Source: SURF-28 sp034521465
GTDB lineage: Bacteria > Bacteroidota > Ignavibacteria > Ignavibacteriales > Melioribacteraceae
Length of the DNA: 64,000 bases
Direction: 5' to 3'
NCBI GenBank assembly: GCA_034521465.1
Contig: JAXHMN010000016.1
Coordinates: 806,001 to 870,000 of the forward strand
Positions within the stretch are counted from its first letter, which is position 1, and every line of letters begins with the position of its first letter. Both the position numbers and the translations under genes were made by a program. Under the pieces are notes generated by a model that did not search any database, had not been told where the DNA came from, and saw only the letters and a list, made by a program, of their open reading frames with translations. This document shows, piece by piece, positions 55,149 to 64,000 of this stretch.

Positions 55149-58123
55149 ATGAATGATAAAATAAAATTACTTTTTCTTATTTCAATTCTGTTTTTTGTGT
55201 CTGTATTAAAGGCGGAGTTACCTTCTGAGCGTTATAATGCCGCGATGAATTTATTTAATAATGCAGAGTATTCAAAAGCGCAATCTCTTTTCTTAAAAAT
55301 TATATCCGATGGAACTGTAGATCAATCTATAAAAGCAACTGCTCAGTTTTATTCAGCCGAGAGTTACTTTTTGTCAAATGATTACGATGCAGCCGTATCA
55401 ACATTTGAAAATTTTATCGGAAATTATTTTTCATCATCGCTGCGTGATAGAGCTTTATACAGATTAGGAACTATTTATTTTAACAATGACAATTTTGCCA
55501 AAGCAAAAGACCGGCTTTTTGAACTGGTTAACAATCACCGTTCTAGTGAATTTTATGGCTCTGCGTTATACATAATCGGGGAAAGTTACGTTGCGGAAAA
55601 GCAGTATACTCAAGCGTTGCGTTATTTAAGTGATGCGGCAGCAAATGAATCCACAAATCAATTCTTAGCAAATTCAATTTATTCTCTCGGCAATACATAC
55701 GAACAGCTCGGTGAATTTGAAAAGGCAGTTGAGCAGTACGATGAAATACTATCCTATTACAGAGAGAGTGATCTTCTGCCGCTGGCTCAATTAAGAATTG
55801 GGGCAAGCTATTTTAACCTGCGAAAATATGATAATGCCGTAATTGAATTATCCGATCCAAGAATTAAAGAATTAAGAGATGAAAAAGAATCCGAGGCATT
55901 AATGCTGTTGGCAAATTCCTTTTTAAAACTTCGGGAATATGAAAATGCAAAAGGAATTTTTAATGAGTTGATATCGAAAAATCCGGACCTTTCAAATGAA
56001 GAGGATATTGAGTTTGCGTTAGCGAAGATAAATTTCCAAAGCGGTAATTACGAGGATGCTTATGATTCTTTTGTTAAACTCTTAGCTGCAACGTCTGATT
56101 CGATTGCAACTACTTCACTTTATCTCGCTGCTGAATCAAAACGATATTCCGGTAAAGAATCCGAAGCTCAAGATCTTTACAAAAATTTTTTGGACAACTA
56201 CCCAAACCATTATTTAAGCGAACATGTTGCACTGAATTTAGCAACTAGTTATTACATGCAAGGCATGACAAACAGAGCTGTGCAATATTTGGCCGATTTA
56301 GGTACATCAAGCAATCAATCTATTCAAGTTAAAGCATTAACATTGCTTGGTGAAATTGAATTTAACGGAAACAATTATCAAAAAGCACTTGACTTATTTT
56401 CGGCTGCAATCGATGAACAAGGGGAAGTAAACGAACAATTATATGATGCTGTTTTGGGTAAGGGTATTTCTCAATATCACTTGGATCAATTCCAAAATTC
56501 TGTTGAAACGCTGCAAGAACTTAACAGCGCTTCGCAAAACTATCAAAGAAGTAAAACCAATTTTTATTTAGCGGAAGCAAAATTTGCATTAGGTGATTTT
56601 CAGAGTGCGGTTACATATTATAACAGAGTTAATATTGACGCAAGCAGTGTTGGCACGCAAACACTTTTCGGCAAAGCGTATGCTTACTATAATTTAAGAG
56701 ACTATGCAAATGCAATCTATTACTTCAACGAATTTATTTCGAGAGCTTGGGATTCCGAAAGAATAACCGAAGCCAAATTAAGGTTAGCCGATAGCTTTTA
56801 CGGTACAAAAAATTTCGAGAGATCGAGCCAAATTTATTCTGAAGTTTTCTCTGACTCAAAGCAGAAGCTGGATAACGACTACGCACTCTATCAATTTGGA
56901 CAAGCTCTTTTCTATTCTGATAAAACCAATCAAGCAATTAGCAGGTTTAGAGAATTACAGAATAGATTTCCGCGGTCGAGTTATGTTGATGAATCCCAAT
57001 ATCTGATTGGTTGGATAAATTTTAAGAACAGCAATTTTAATGATGCAATCAGTGAATACAAAATAATGCTTAATAAATATCCGAATTCACCTATAGTACC
57101 GATTGCACTTTATTCTATTGGTGATTCATATTTTAACTTAGCCGAATACGATAGTTCGGTTGCATACTATAACCGGCTAATTGAAAATCATCAAAACTCT
57201 CCTTATGTATTTGATGCTGTTAACGGAATCCAATATGCATACATCGCAAAAGATCAACCGGAATATGCGGTTGCATTCTTGAAAAGATTTGTTTTGCTTA
57301 ATCCGAATTCAAGTATAAGCGATAAAGTTAAATTTATGCAAGGCGACGTACATTTCAGCCTTGGCGAATATGATAAAGCACGAGAAGCATACGGAGAATT
57401 CATCAATCAATTTCCAAACAGTAAACTTATACCCGAAGCACATTACTGGATGGGCAAATGTTATGAGCTGCTGGGTGTTGATTTAGAAGCGATCGATAAT
57501 TTCAAACTTGTAGTCGATAAATATCTTAATTCGGAAGTTGGAATTGATGCGGCAATTGAGCTTGGAAACACATATAAAAAACTTAACATGAATAATCAAG
57601 CTATTGATCTTTACGATAGTGTACTTGATAAAATCGGTAACAATAAAAGAGCTCCCGAATTATTATTTGCCAAAGCTGAAATTTTAATTGAGACTGAAAA
57701 TCTTGCCGATGCTTATGAAACTCTAGATTTTATTCTTAATTATTATGACGGAACTTTATTTGCCGACAAAGCTAAAGTTGAACTGGGTGTTCTTGAGTTA
57801 GAACGCGGTGGATATGAAAATGCAGAGATTCTTTTCAGTGAGCTTGGAGCTAAGCGTACAGATGACATTGGAGCAAAAGCTCAATATTATTACGGGTAAC
57901 ACTTTTCGAACAAGAAAAATTAAATCAAGCAATTTCCGCGTTTGTTAGAGTGCGTTCGGTCTTCGGAGCATACGATGAGTGGTTTACAAAATCATTACTG
58001 AAATTAGGCGATACATATGTAAAACTCAGATGATAAAAAGAACGCACGTGATATGTACCGTGCGGTTATTTCCAAACATAAGAACGACGATTACGGAAGA
58101 GAAGCTCAACAAAAATTAAATAA
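55149..58123 (+). CDS. Large secreted TPR protein (frameshifted in the last ~230 bases)
   Basis: About 990 residues with a signal peptide (LLFLISILFFVSVLKAE). At least 15 tetratricopeptide-like repeats run the whole length (SERYNAAMNLFNNAEYSKAQ, RALYRLGTIYFNNDNFAKAK and so on), the pattern of CpoB/YbgF-like or BamD-like periplasmic scaffolds but much longer. Frame changes occur at 57894-57896 (one G short in GGG|TA), near 58028 and near 58118-58120. The corrected end reads VKLDDKKNARDMYRAVISKH and finishes at a TAA at 58121-58123. The next gene starts four bases later, so both are in one operon with the Ton/Tol genes. Confidence 0.85.
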
Positions 58124-58127
58124 CCTT

Positions 58128-59822
58128 ATGAAAAAATTATTAGCTATAATATTACTGCCGCTTTTTGTCGCAGCACAGAGTCAGCAAAGTCAAAGTATTG
58201 AATTGCCGGAATTTGTGATAACCGGACAGCAAAAAATATCTCTGCCGATTATGAAAAAATCAAAAGCTAAACCGGTACAACTCTTCTCGAAAGATGTTCA
58301 ATATCAAACCTTCACACTGGATCAGTTTTCTTTAACTACCGTATCTATGCCGGTTCGACAACCTGCGCTTTTGTTTAAGGAGACAAAGAGCTATAACAAT
58401 CATCTGGTACTTGGCGCCGGTCAATATACTTTGCCGACCGGACATTTTTATTTTTCGCAGCCATTCAGCAATGCAAAACTATATGCTAATTTGAAAGGCG
58501 TTAATATAAAAGACTACGAAGAATATGCCGATTATAATAGATCTTATATTAATCTGGGCAGCGAATTTTACATTTCTCGTACTTCTTCATTTTTACCTTA
58601 TGCGATAATTGGTGTTGACGCAGAGTTTGATAGAAGGGAATTTCATTTTTACAGTAATTTAAGACAACCAGGATCAACTCCCGCACGAAGAGAACTGCAA
58701 AGAGGAAAAGCCAAAATATCACTTTCAAATTATGCGGATGATATATTTGATTATCAATTTACTGCCGGTGGAAATTATCTTAATATAATGGGAACAAATA
58801 TTGAAGAAATACTTTTTGATATTAAGGCAGATACTCGAATAAAATATTCCGACTTTTCACTATTACTTGGCGGAGAATATAAATTACAGCAACTTGATAA
58901 AAATTTGTTAAATGAAAATTATAATTTCGTTTTTGCGAAGGGCGCTTTGGAATATCATCTTAACAGCAAAATGAAAATATTTGCCGGTGCTAAATATTAT
59001 CTTGCCGATGTGAGAGAAGTTGTTAATCCACTCTTTATAAATCCAATGAGTAAGCAGAACGAAAGTTTAATATACCCATTTGGCGGTTTAGATTACTCAG
59101 TATCAAATATGCTTTCGATAAATGTTAAATATGACCCTTATGCGGTCTATTCAACAATTAATGATTTTTTGAATAAGAATAGATTTACTTTTGTCGGGAA
59201 TAAATTATTAGATCATTCCAGTTTTATTTTATTTGATAATAATCTCAAAAAAGTTAATCATCATATTAATGCTTCTCTGAAATTTGGCTATAAAAAATAT
59301 TATGAAGTAACGGTTGGTGCAACTTTCTCCAAAATTGATAATCAATCTTATTTTACAAATGATTATACCTACAATCCCACAATTGCACAACCGGAATTCT
59401 TTTATGTTGATAGAGTAAGTGATGTAACCGGATATTCATTATACGCTAATGCTCTATATCATTTAGGACCATTCGGTTGGTTCTACGGTGATGCTAAATT
59501 TGAAGTATTGGAAACCAGCTCTAATAAAAGAATTCCGTATAAACCATTGTTGTCATTGGATGCTGCATATGGTTATAAATTCGACTTTGGACTTTCAGCC
59601 GAGATTAAAGTAAAATACCGATATAAATATTATAGGGATATTGCTAATAGTGGCTTATTAGATGATTACATAAATTTAAGCAGTGAACTAAAATATTCCT
59701 TGACCGGTAATTTTGATTTAACTCTACAATTGAATAATCTATTGAACAGAGATCAGGAATTATGGTCCGGATATTTAGAACCGCCGTTTGATATAATAGC
59801 GGGATTTGATTTTAGATTTTAA
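58128..59822 (+). CDS. Outer-membrane barrel with a TonB-box-like N-terminus and no plug
   Basis: 564 residues from ATG 58128 with a signal peptide (KLLAIILLPLFVAAQS). The mature N-terminus reads IELPEFVITGQQKI, similar to a TonB box, but no plug domain follows. The rest is a long series of amphipathic beta-strands, with a C-terminal end typical of TonB-dependent receptors (LTLQLNNLLNRDQELWSGYL, then AGFDFRF ending in Phe). It lies directly upstream of an ExbB-ExbD-TonB cassette. It could be a passive channel gated by TonB, a receptor whose plug is supplied separately, or a Bacteroidota porin of unknown substrate. Confidence 0.72.
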   Translation: MKKLLAIILLPLFVAAQSQQSQSIELPEFVITGQQKISLPIMKKSKAKPVQLFSKDVQYQTFTLDQFSLTTVSMPVRQPALLFKETKSYNNHLVLGAGQYTLPTGHFYFSQPFSNAKLYANLKGVNIKDYEEYADYNRSYINLGSEFYISRTSSFLPYAIIGVDAEFDRREFHFYSNLRQPGSTPARRELQRGKAKISLSNYADDIFDYQFTAGGNYLNIMGTNIEEILFDIKADTRIKYSDFSLLLGGEYKLQQLDKNLLNENYNFVFAKGALEYHLNSKMKIFAGAKYYLADVREVVNPLFINPMSKQNESLIYPFGGLDYSVSNMLSINVKYDPYAVYSTINDFLNKNRFTFVGNKLLDHSSFILFDNNLKKVNHHINASLKFGYKKYYEVTVGATFSKIDNQSYFTNDYTYNPTIAQPEFFYVDRVSDVTGYSLYANALYHLGPFGWFYGDAKFEVLETSSNKRIPYKPLLSLDAAYGYKFDFGLSAEIKVKYRYKYYRDIANSGLLDDYINLSSELKYSLTGNFDLTLQLNNLLNRDQELWSGYLEPPFDIIAGFDFRF

Positions 59823-59831
59823 TAAACAATT

Positions 59832-61577
59832 ATGAACAAAGAAGAATTACTTAAAGCAAATGCGGAGTTAATTGGAGTCTCCTCTTCCGAGAGAGAACTT
59901 GCTCTCCAAATTCTTATTGAAAGGATTTCGGAACAACTACGGGAGGATGGAGATGCGGTTAAAATCGAGGAGCTTGGTGTTTTCCAATTAAAGCAGGATT
60001 CCAATAAATCAGAATTGATTTTTTCTTTCATTACTTCAACATCAAAACCTGCGTCGAAAACACTATTCTTAAGACTTCCGATCTCAAAAATAAGTGAAGA
60101 CGATTCGGATGACGCATTCAGTGTAAGTATTGGCAAACCAACTATTCCGTTAAATTATTCCGGTAAAGAGGGTGAGGAAGCAGACACTTCATTTTTGTTT
60201 ATTAAGAAAAAAATTGAAGAGCGAGTCACAGAAATTTTAGATACTGCTGTTTATATGAAAGATTTTAATCTGTGGGATGAATACTTAAAATCATCCAAAT
60301 CTTCCGATGAAAAAGAGTTGGATGACTCTGAGCTTTTACAAAATCTTTCAGAAGCGGATCCTGAACCGGAAGAAGATAAGATTGAGTTTCCGAGTGCTCC
60401 AATCAGAGATACCGTGGAGTTCGATACAGAAGAAATTGAAGATGAAAACCCGGATGAAATCGATGATGATATTTTTAGAGATTTGGAGACGTTCAAAAAC
60501 CTGAGTAATGAAGATACCGAAGAAATTGAAGACGAAACATCAACTGATGAAGATGATGATCTATCCGATTCCGAACATGATTTGAGTGCATTTGAAAAGA
60601 TGAATGAAAATGAAGATCATCAAGACGAAGAGGAGACCGAATTAGAGGATACGGATGTTTTTAATCTTGACGACTCTATCTTTAAAGAACCAGAAAGCGA
60701 AGACCAAGTTGATTGGAGCTGGGGCGATGAGTTAAAGAATGAAATTGAAACTGAGGACGACCAAAAAGATTTTGATGCTGATAAAAAAGAAACTAAAGAA
60801 AAAAAAGTCTCTAAAAAAGTTGATAAAGAAATAGACGAAGACCCTTTTGGTACTTTAGAAAAAACTCTTGCCGGTGATAAAGAGTTTAGTATGTTAACCG
60901 GCGAACATGAATATTACAAAGAAGAAAAGCCAATTGACGATGAAGTACGAATAACTAATCTTGAGAAGCCGAGACCTATTCCTCCAAAACGAACACGTAT
61001 GACAAGATTAACTCAAAAGGAACTTACCGAAGAAACAGAGCCGCCAAAAAGAACAAAAGAGTATAAAGGGTTCCGTAAATCAGCGGGTGGTTCGAGTGTT
61101 TTTGTTATTGCAGGCATCGTAGTCATATTAGCCGCAATAATCTATTTTGCCTTCTCTCTCTCGGGTGAACCTGATAAAGATGTTCTGAAACCGACAAGAA
61201 CAGAACCGGTTGAGAGTACTCAACAAGACAACGTTACAGAAGATCAACCGAATATTCCGGCCGGCGCTGAGACATCGCAAGGGCAGACCGCAGAAAGATC
61301 TCCCTCAAATGTTTCATCCGGATCTTCTGAAGTTGAGGAAGTGAGAGTCTCTAATTTAATTTTTAGAAGAGGGAATGAATATAATGTCCAAGTCTCTTCA
61401 TGGAGAAGTTCGATAAAAGCTAACGACGAAGTTAAAAGATTGCGCTCGCAAGGACATGATGCTTTTGTAGTTCAAGCATATCTACCAAGCAAAGGTGGAA
61501 CTTGGCATCGTGTAAGAATCGGGGGATTCAATTCGGTTGACGAAGCGAGAAACTTCTTGAACACAAATCAATTTTAA
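59832..61577 (+). CDS. HU-like N-terminal, single-pass membrane protein with C-terminal SPOR domain
   Basis: 581 residues. Residues ~1-70 resemble the HU/IHF-like fold of bacterial CCDC81-type proteins (LQILIERISEQLREDGDAVKI, then ELGVFQLK). A long acidic region (about residues 150-340, D/E-rich) leads to one membrane segment (SVFVIAGIVVILAAIIYFAF, near residue 425). A SPOR domain ends the protein (YNVQVSSWRSSIKANDEVKRLRSQGHD). SPOR domains bind denuded glycan strands at division sites. It is ten bases after the barrel gene and upstream of ExbB, so it may tie the energised complex to peptidoglycan. Confidence 0.85.
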   Translation: MNKEELLKANAELIGVSSSERELALQILIERISEQLREDGDAVKIEELGVFQLKQDSNKSELIFSFITSTSKPASKTLFLRLPISKISEDDSDDAFSVSIGKPTIPLNYSGKEGEEADTSFLFIKKKIEERVTEILDTAVYMKDFNLWDEYLKSSKSSDEKELDDSELLQNLSEADPEPEEDKIEFPSAPIRDTVEFDTEEIEDENPDEIDDDIFRDLETFKNLSNEDTEEIEDETSTDEDDDLSDSEHDLSAFEKMNENEDHQDEEETELEDTDVFNLDDSIFKEPESEDQVDWSWGDELKNEIETEDDQKDFDADKKETKEKKVSKKVDKEIDEDPFGTLEKTLAGDKEFSMLTGEHEYYKEEKPIDDEVRITNLEKPRPIPPKRTRMTRLTQKELTEETEPPKRTKEYKGFRKSAGGSSVFVIAGIVVILAAIIYFAFSLSGEPDKDVLKPTRTEPVESTQQDNVTEDQPNIPAGAETSQGQTAERSPSNVSSGSSEVEEVRVSNLIFRRGNEYNVQVSSWRSSIKANDEVKRLRSQGHDAFVVQAYLPSKGGTWHRVRIGGFNSVDEARNFLNTNQF

Positions 61578-61598
61578 TAAAACAAGAGTGGAATAAAT

Positions 61599-62261
61599 AT
61601 GAATTTACTTTCTGTGATTTTCAAAGGCGGATGGTTGATGCTGCCAATTTTCATCGCATCGGTAATTGCTGTTGCAATTATTATCGATAGATACATTGTT
61701 ATCCGAAAATCGAAATTGAACGCACCGGCATTTTTAGTAAAAATAAGAAGTTTACTTAGAAAGAAGGATATTTCCGGCGCAGTCCGTTATTGTAAAGAAG
61801 AAAAATCACCCGCCTCAAATATAATTCGCAAAGGATTAAAGAAACATAACTTGGGTCATGAAAGAGTATCCGAAGCAATTGATAACGCCGGTAAACAAGA
61901 GATAAACAAATTAGAAAAAGGATTGTCTGTTCTTGCAACAATTTCCGGTGTTGCTCCTCTCCTTGGATTTCTCGGAACGGTCACCGGTATGATCTCGGCT
62001 TTTATGAATATTGAAAATTTGCAAGGCGCAGCAAATCCATCCGATCTTGCCGGCGGAATTTGGGAAGCGCTTCTGACAACTGCATTCGGACTTGCAGTCG
62101 GTATTATTGCCTTTACTTTTTACAACTACTTGTTGTCATTAATTAATAAGCTAGTACTTGATATGGAAGTTATTTCTAATGACGTGATTGATATTCTCGA
62201 AGAGATAAATTTGGGCAAATCCTCCGGGGATGATTCTGAAACACTTGAAATGGAAGTATAG
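61599..62261 (+). CDS. exbB: MotA/TolQ/ExbB proton-channel family protein
   Basis: 220 residues with three membrane segments (MLPIFIASVIAVAIIIDRYI near residue 14; the central LSVLATISGVAPLLGFLGTVTGMISAF; and WEALLTTAFGLAVGIIAFTFYNYLL). The central part has the family motif of ExbB/TolQ. It forms with ExbD the proton-driven motor that energises TonB or TolA. Start ATG has no strong site. Here it precedes exbD by eight bases. Confidence 0.92.
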   Translation: MNLLSVIFKGGWLMLPIFIASVIAVAIIIDRYIVIRKSKLNAPAFLVKIRSLLRKKDISGAVRYCKEEKSPASNIIRKGLKKHNLGHERVSEAIDNAGKQEINKLEKGLSVLATISGVAPLLGFLGTVTGMISAFMNIENLQGAANPSDLAGGIWEALLTTAFGLAVGIIAFTFYNYLLSLINKLVLDMEVISNDVIDILEEINLGKSSGDDSETLEMEV

Positions 62262-62269
62262 GTGGCGAT

Positions 62270-62674
62270 ATGAAATTTCAGATGTCAAATAAACCATTGT
62301 CGGTATTTAATTTTTCGTCTCTTACCGATATTGTACTGCTACTTTTGATTTTCTTTCTTTTAACTTCGCAGTTTGTTATTCAAACCGGAGTTAAAGTTCA
62401 ACTTCCCGGATCAAAGTTTAATGAGCAGACAACTCCTTCGAGATTAATCGTAACTATTACTTCTACAGAGAAGTTTTATATCGGTAACGAAGAAACAACA
62501 ATTCAAGAATTACCCGGAAAGCTATCGCAAGCTTTAGAAAAAGCGCCGGAGAAAAATTTAATAATTCGTGCTGATAAAGCAGTGAACATTGATAATGTAA
62601 TTCAAGTAATTGATGCGGCTAAAGGAATTGGTATTGATAAATTTACAATCGAAACAGAAAAAGAAATAATTTAA
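62270..62674 (+). CDS. exbD: Biopolymer transport protein ExbD/TolR
   Basis: 134 residues. One N-terminal membrane segment (LTDIVLLLLIFFLLTSQFVIQTGV) carries the essential aspartate (D in LTDIV), followed by the periplasmic peptidoglycan-binding-type fold that ends in NVIQVIDAAKGIGIDKFTIET. ExbD uses the proton motive force with ExbB. It overlaps the TonB gene by one base (62674). Confidence 0.92.
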   Translation: MKFQMSNKPLSVFNFSSLTDIVLLLLIFFLLTSQFVIQTGVKVQLPGSKFNEQTTPSRLIVTITSTEKFYIGNEETTIQELPGKLSQALEKAPEKNLIIRADKAVNIDNVIQVIDAAKGIGIDKFTIETEKEII

Positions 62675-63366
62675 TGAAGTACAACGAATCAAAAGGTAAT
62701 TCATACATTTACTCATTCAGTCTGCACGCATTCCTGCTGCTGATTTTTTTCTTTGTTAATTTTAATATTGAAATGCACACTGAAGATTATGTCACGGTTG
62801 GTTTCGGGACGGTGGGTGAAGGTGGTTCATCCGGCGCCATTGGGAAAGAACAAACAAATGAAAGAAATATTGCCGAAGTTGAGAAGCAGCCGGAAAAAGC
62901 AGAACAGGAAAATAAAAAAGTTGATTTGCCGGAAGTAAAAAATGAAACCGAAAGCGATGCCGTTATAGCAGCTGATGATAGAGAAAAAAAAGTTGAAGCA
63001 CCACCGCAAGAAGTAAAACCAATTCAAGAAACTAAATCTGATAATAAAGGGAAAGAATTTGAAGGTGCCGGTGAAGGGAGTTTCGGTTTCGAAATTGATT
63101 TTGGCGGAAGAGGTAAAAGAAAAATTTATAACTACTCTTTGCCCGATTATCCTGATGGTGTATCAAAAGAAATTGATGTGAAACTTCGGTTTACAATTCT
63201 ACCTGATGGAACTGTAGGTAGAATTATTCCACTAATAAAAGCAGATGCCCGATTGGAAAGCGCTGCAATAACTTCGTTAAGACAGTGGAGGTTTGAACCG
63301 CTTTCTACTGACCAGCAGCAAAATGAACAAACTGCTATAATTACTTTCCCTTATCGTTTGCAGTAA
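62674..63366 (+). CDS. tonB: TonB-like energy-transducing protein
   Basis: 230 residues. An N-terminal membrane anchor (IYSFSLHAFLLLIFFFVNFNIEM) is followed by a charged linker with many E/K/P residues (about 35-125). A C-terminal TonB domain (residues ~150-230) shows DVKLRFTILPDGTVGRIIPLIKA and LESAAITSLRQWRFEPL, the usual TonB_C pattern. TonB spans the periplasm and pulls on TonB boxes of outer-membrane receptors. It fits with the upstream barrel. Its last bases overlap the 3' end of a minus-strand gene. Confidence 0.9.
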   Translation: MKYNESKGNSYIYSFSLHAFLLLIFFFVNFNIEMHTEDYVTVGFGTVGEGGSSGAIGKEQTNERNIAEVEKQPEKAEQENKKVDLPEVKNETESDAVIAADDREKKVEAPPQEVKPIQETKSDNKGKEFEGAGEGSFGFEIDFGGRGKRKIYNYSLPDYPDGVSKEIDVKLRFTILPDGTVGRIIPLIKADARLESAAITSLRQWRFEPLSTDQQQNEQTAIITFPYRLQ

Positions 63367-63637
63367 GTTCATCCGCATAATAAGTTTTATAAAAGATAAA
63401 CTCCACAATCGTTAATAAAGTTAAACTCATCGTATCTCTGTCGAAATGAATTCCTAAACCGGATTCATCAACAAAAACTTTTCAAATCATTGTTGCAATT
63501 GACCAGCCGACAGAAAATAGAATTATAATTAGCGCCAAATTCACAAATGCAGTCTGAAGTGATTCATTTTGCCATTTCTTCGTAAAAATTAAGAGAATGA
63601 AAATTAGATGTGCTGTGAATATTAATGCAGTTATCAT
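63341..63637 (-). CDS. Small membrane protein with an in-frame TGA
   Basis: The reading frame encodes three membrane-type segments (TALIFTAHLIFILLIF; AFVNLALIIILFSVGWSIA; and a short amphipathic tail with FDRDTMSLTLLTIVEFIF). A TGA at 63482-63484 falls at residue 52 in an otherwise open frame of about 98 residues that continues as KVFVDESGLGIHFDRDT. A TGG (Trp) misread as TGA, or a nonsense mutation, would explain it. The start ATG overlaps the stop of the upstream membrane gene (ATGA), and the stop at 63341 overlaps the tonB end. Function is unknown. Confidence 0.6.
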
Positions 63638-64000
63638 CTTCGTTTATATTTTGAATTGATAACTTGAAGACCGATTATTCCGCCAACTAATCCGAAAATT
63701 GAATTGATAATAAGATTGTTGAATAAAATTGTAATAGTGTATATAAACGAGAAACCTGTTTGCTTAATATCTTCGGCAACATTTCCGATTAAATCAAGAA
63801 CTTGTTGTTTTGTAGAATCGTCGATAGGAAAACTATTTATCATATTTTGCATATTCCCGAATGCTTCAATCAAGTCATTATGTTTTGTGAATAATGTAAT
63901 CATTACTTCGAAAGTTGTTGCAAACAATGCAGCAAAAATACCGGTAAATACGCCGAGAAAAACTGCTTTGCTGGTGGGGATCATTTCATCCAAATTTTTA
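63634..64000 (-). CDS. DUF4199-like small membrane protein (partial at window end)
   Basis: The frame is open to the window edge; the nearest start codons are TTG 63993 and ATG 63984, so the N-terminus is uncertain. Two membrane regions are visible (AVFLGVFTGIFAALFATTFEVMI and FIYTITILFNNLIINSIFGLVGGIIGL) around a central amphipathic segment. The pattern of two helices, a polar middle and two C-terminal helices resembles DUF4199-type Bacteroidota membrane proteins, but only weakly. It is operonic with the following small membrane gene. Confidence 0.6.
   Translation of the reverse strand, partial: KNLDEMIPTSKAVFLGVFTGIFAALFATTFEVMITLFTKHNDLIEAFGNMQNMINSFPIDDSTKQQVLDLIGNVAEDIKQTGFSFIYTITILFNNLIINSIFGLVGGIIGLQVINSKYKRR

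Noticed and set aside
63482..63484. Selenocysteine or UGA recoding
   Set aside because: Tryptophan is encoded by TGG and TGA is used as an ordinary stop throughout (for example nuoC). No SECIS-like hairpin follows.

Overview
The window is an AT-rich bacterial chromosome segment that most resembles the Bacteroidota/Chlorobiota group, probably an Ignavibacteria-like lineage. This is inferred from: a short primary sigma factor without region 1.1; several promoters of the Bacteroidota form TTG-N(19-23)-TAnnTTTG; an L17 with a long charged tail; a fused E2/E1 2-oxoglutarate dehydrogenase; and many outer-membrane barrel and TPR proteins. There is no prophage, complete insertion sequence, rRNA or CRISPR array. 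One tRNA-Leu(GAG) is present.

Layout. 1-2.6 kb: end of the ribosomal/alpha operon (rpsK', rpsD, rpoA, rplQ) with a terminator. 2.6-9.1 kb: engB, a GAF sensor protein, deoB, an antitoxin-like/PIN pair, two orphan bacterial-microcompartment vertex genes, rpoD and an NlpC/P60 lipoprotein. 9.2-18.8 kb: fumC, a double-CDGSH protein, tkt, a YqaA-like protein, an acyl-CoA synthetase, an FKBP and metG. 18.8-26.1 kb: an orphan DNA methyltransferase, three consecutive parvulin/SurA-type envelope genes, a MoxR ATPase and an M23 peptidase. 26.1-29.2 kb: a palindrome-rich spacer with a PerR-like box, katG, and a 164-bp MITE-like element. 29.2-37.8 kb: kgd-type 2-oxoglutarate dehydrogenase, divergent from nuoABCDEF. 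37.9-42 kb: pncA, pncB and an M28 peptidase with a PDZ domain. 42-45.4 kb: a fur-feoA-feoB-MBL hydrolase operon. 45.6-48.1 kb: dodecin, Bcp and a tight PTPS-GTP cyclohydrolase I-SDR cluster that looks like a tetrahydropterin pathway. 48.3-53.5 kb: OmpA-like protein, an ECF sigma/anti-sigma/periplasmic-sensor trio opposite a Spy-like gene, tRNA-Leu, a TPR protein and a small barrel. 53.6-63.4 kb: a fused polyprenol-kinase/DUF92 protein, then a large TPR protein, a plugless TonB-box barrel, an HU-like/SPOR protein and ExbB-ExbD-TonB. The window ends in two small membrane-protein genes on the minus strand.

A dominant technical feature is that 19 otherwise well-conserved genes are broken by single-base indels (about 26 in 64 kb), many in short homopolymers. 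I read these as residual sequencing error and give restored gene extents. The coordinates given span the whole restored gene; the frame change is described in each entry.

The most interesting biology is: the orphan microcompartment vertex pair coupled to deoB and a PIN/antitoxin pair; the pterin cluster; the VTE5-VTE6-like fusion; the envelope-energising operon with a plugless TonB-box barrel; and the PerR-type operator in front of katG.
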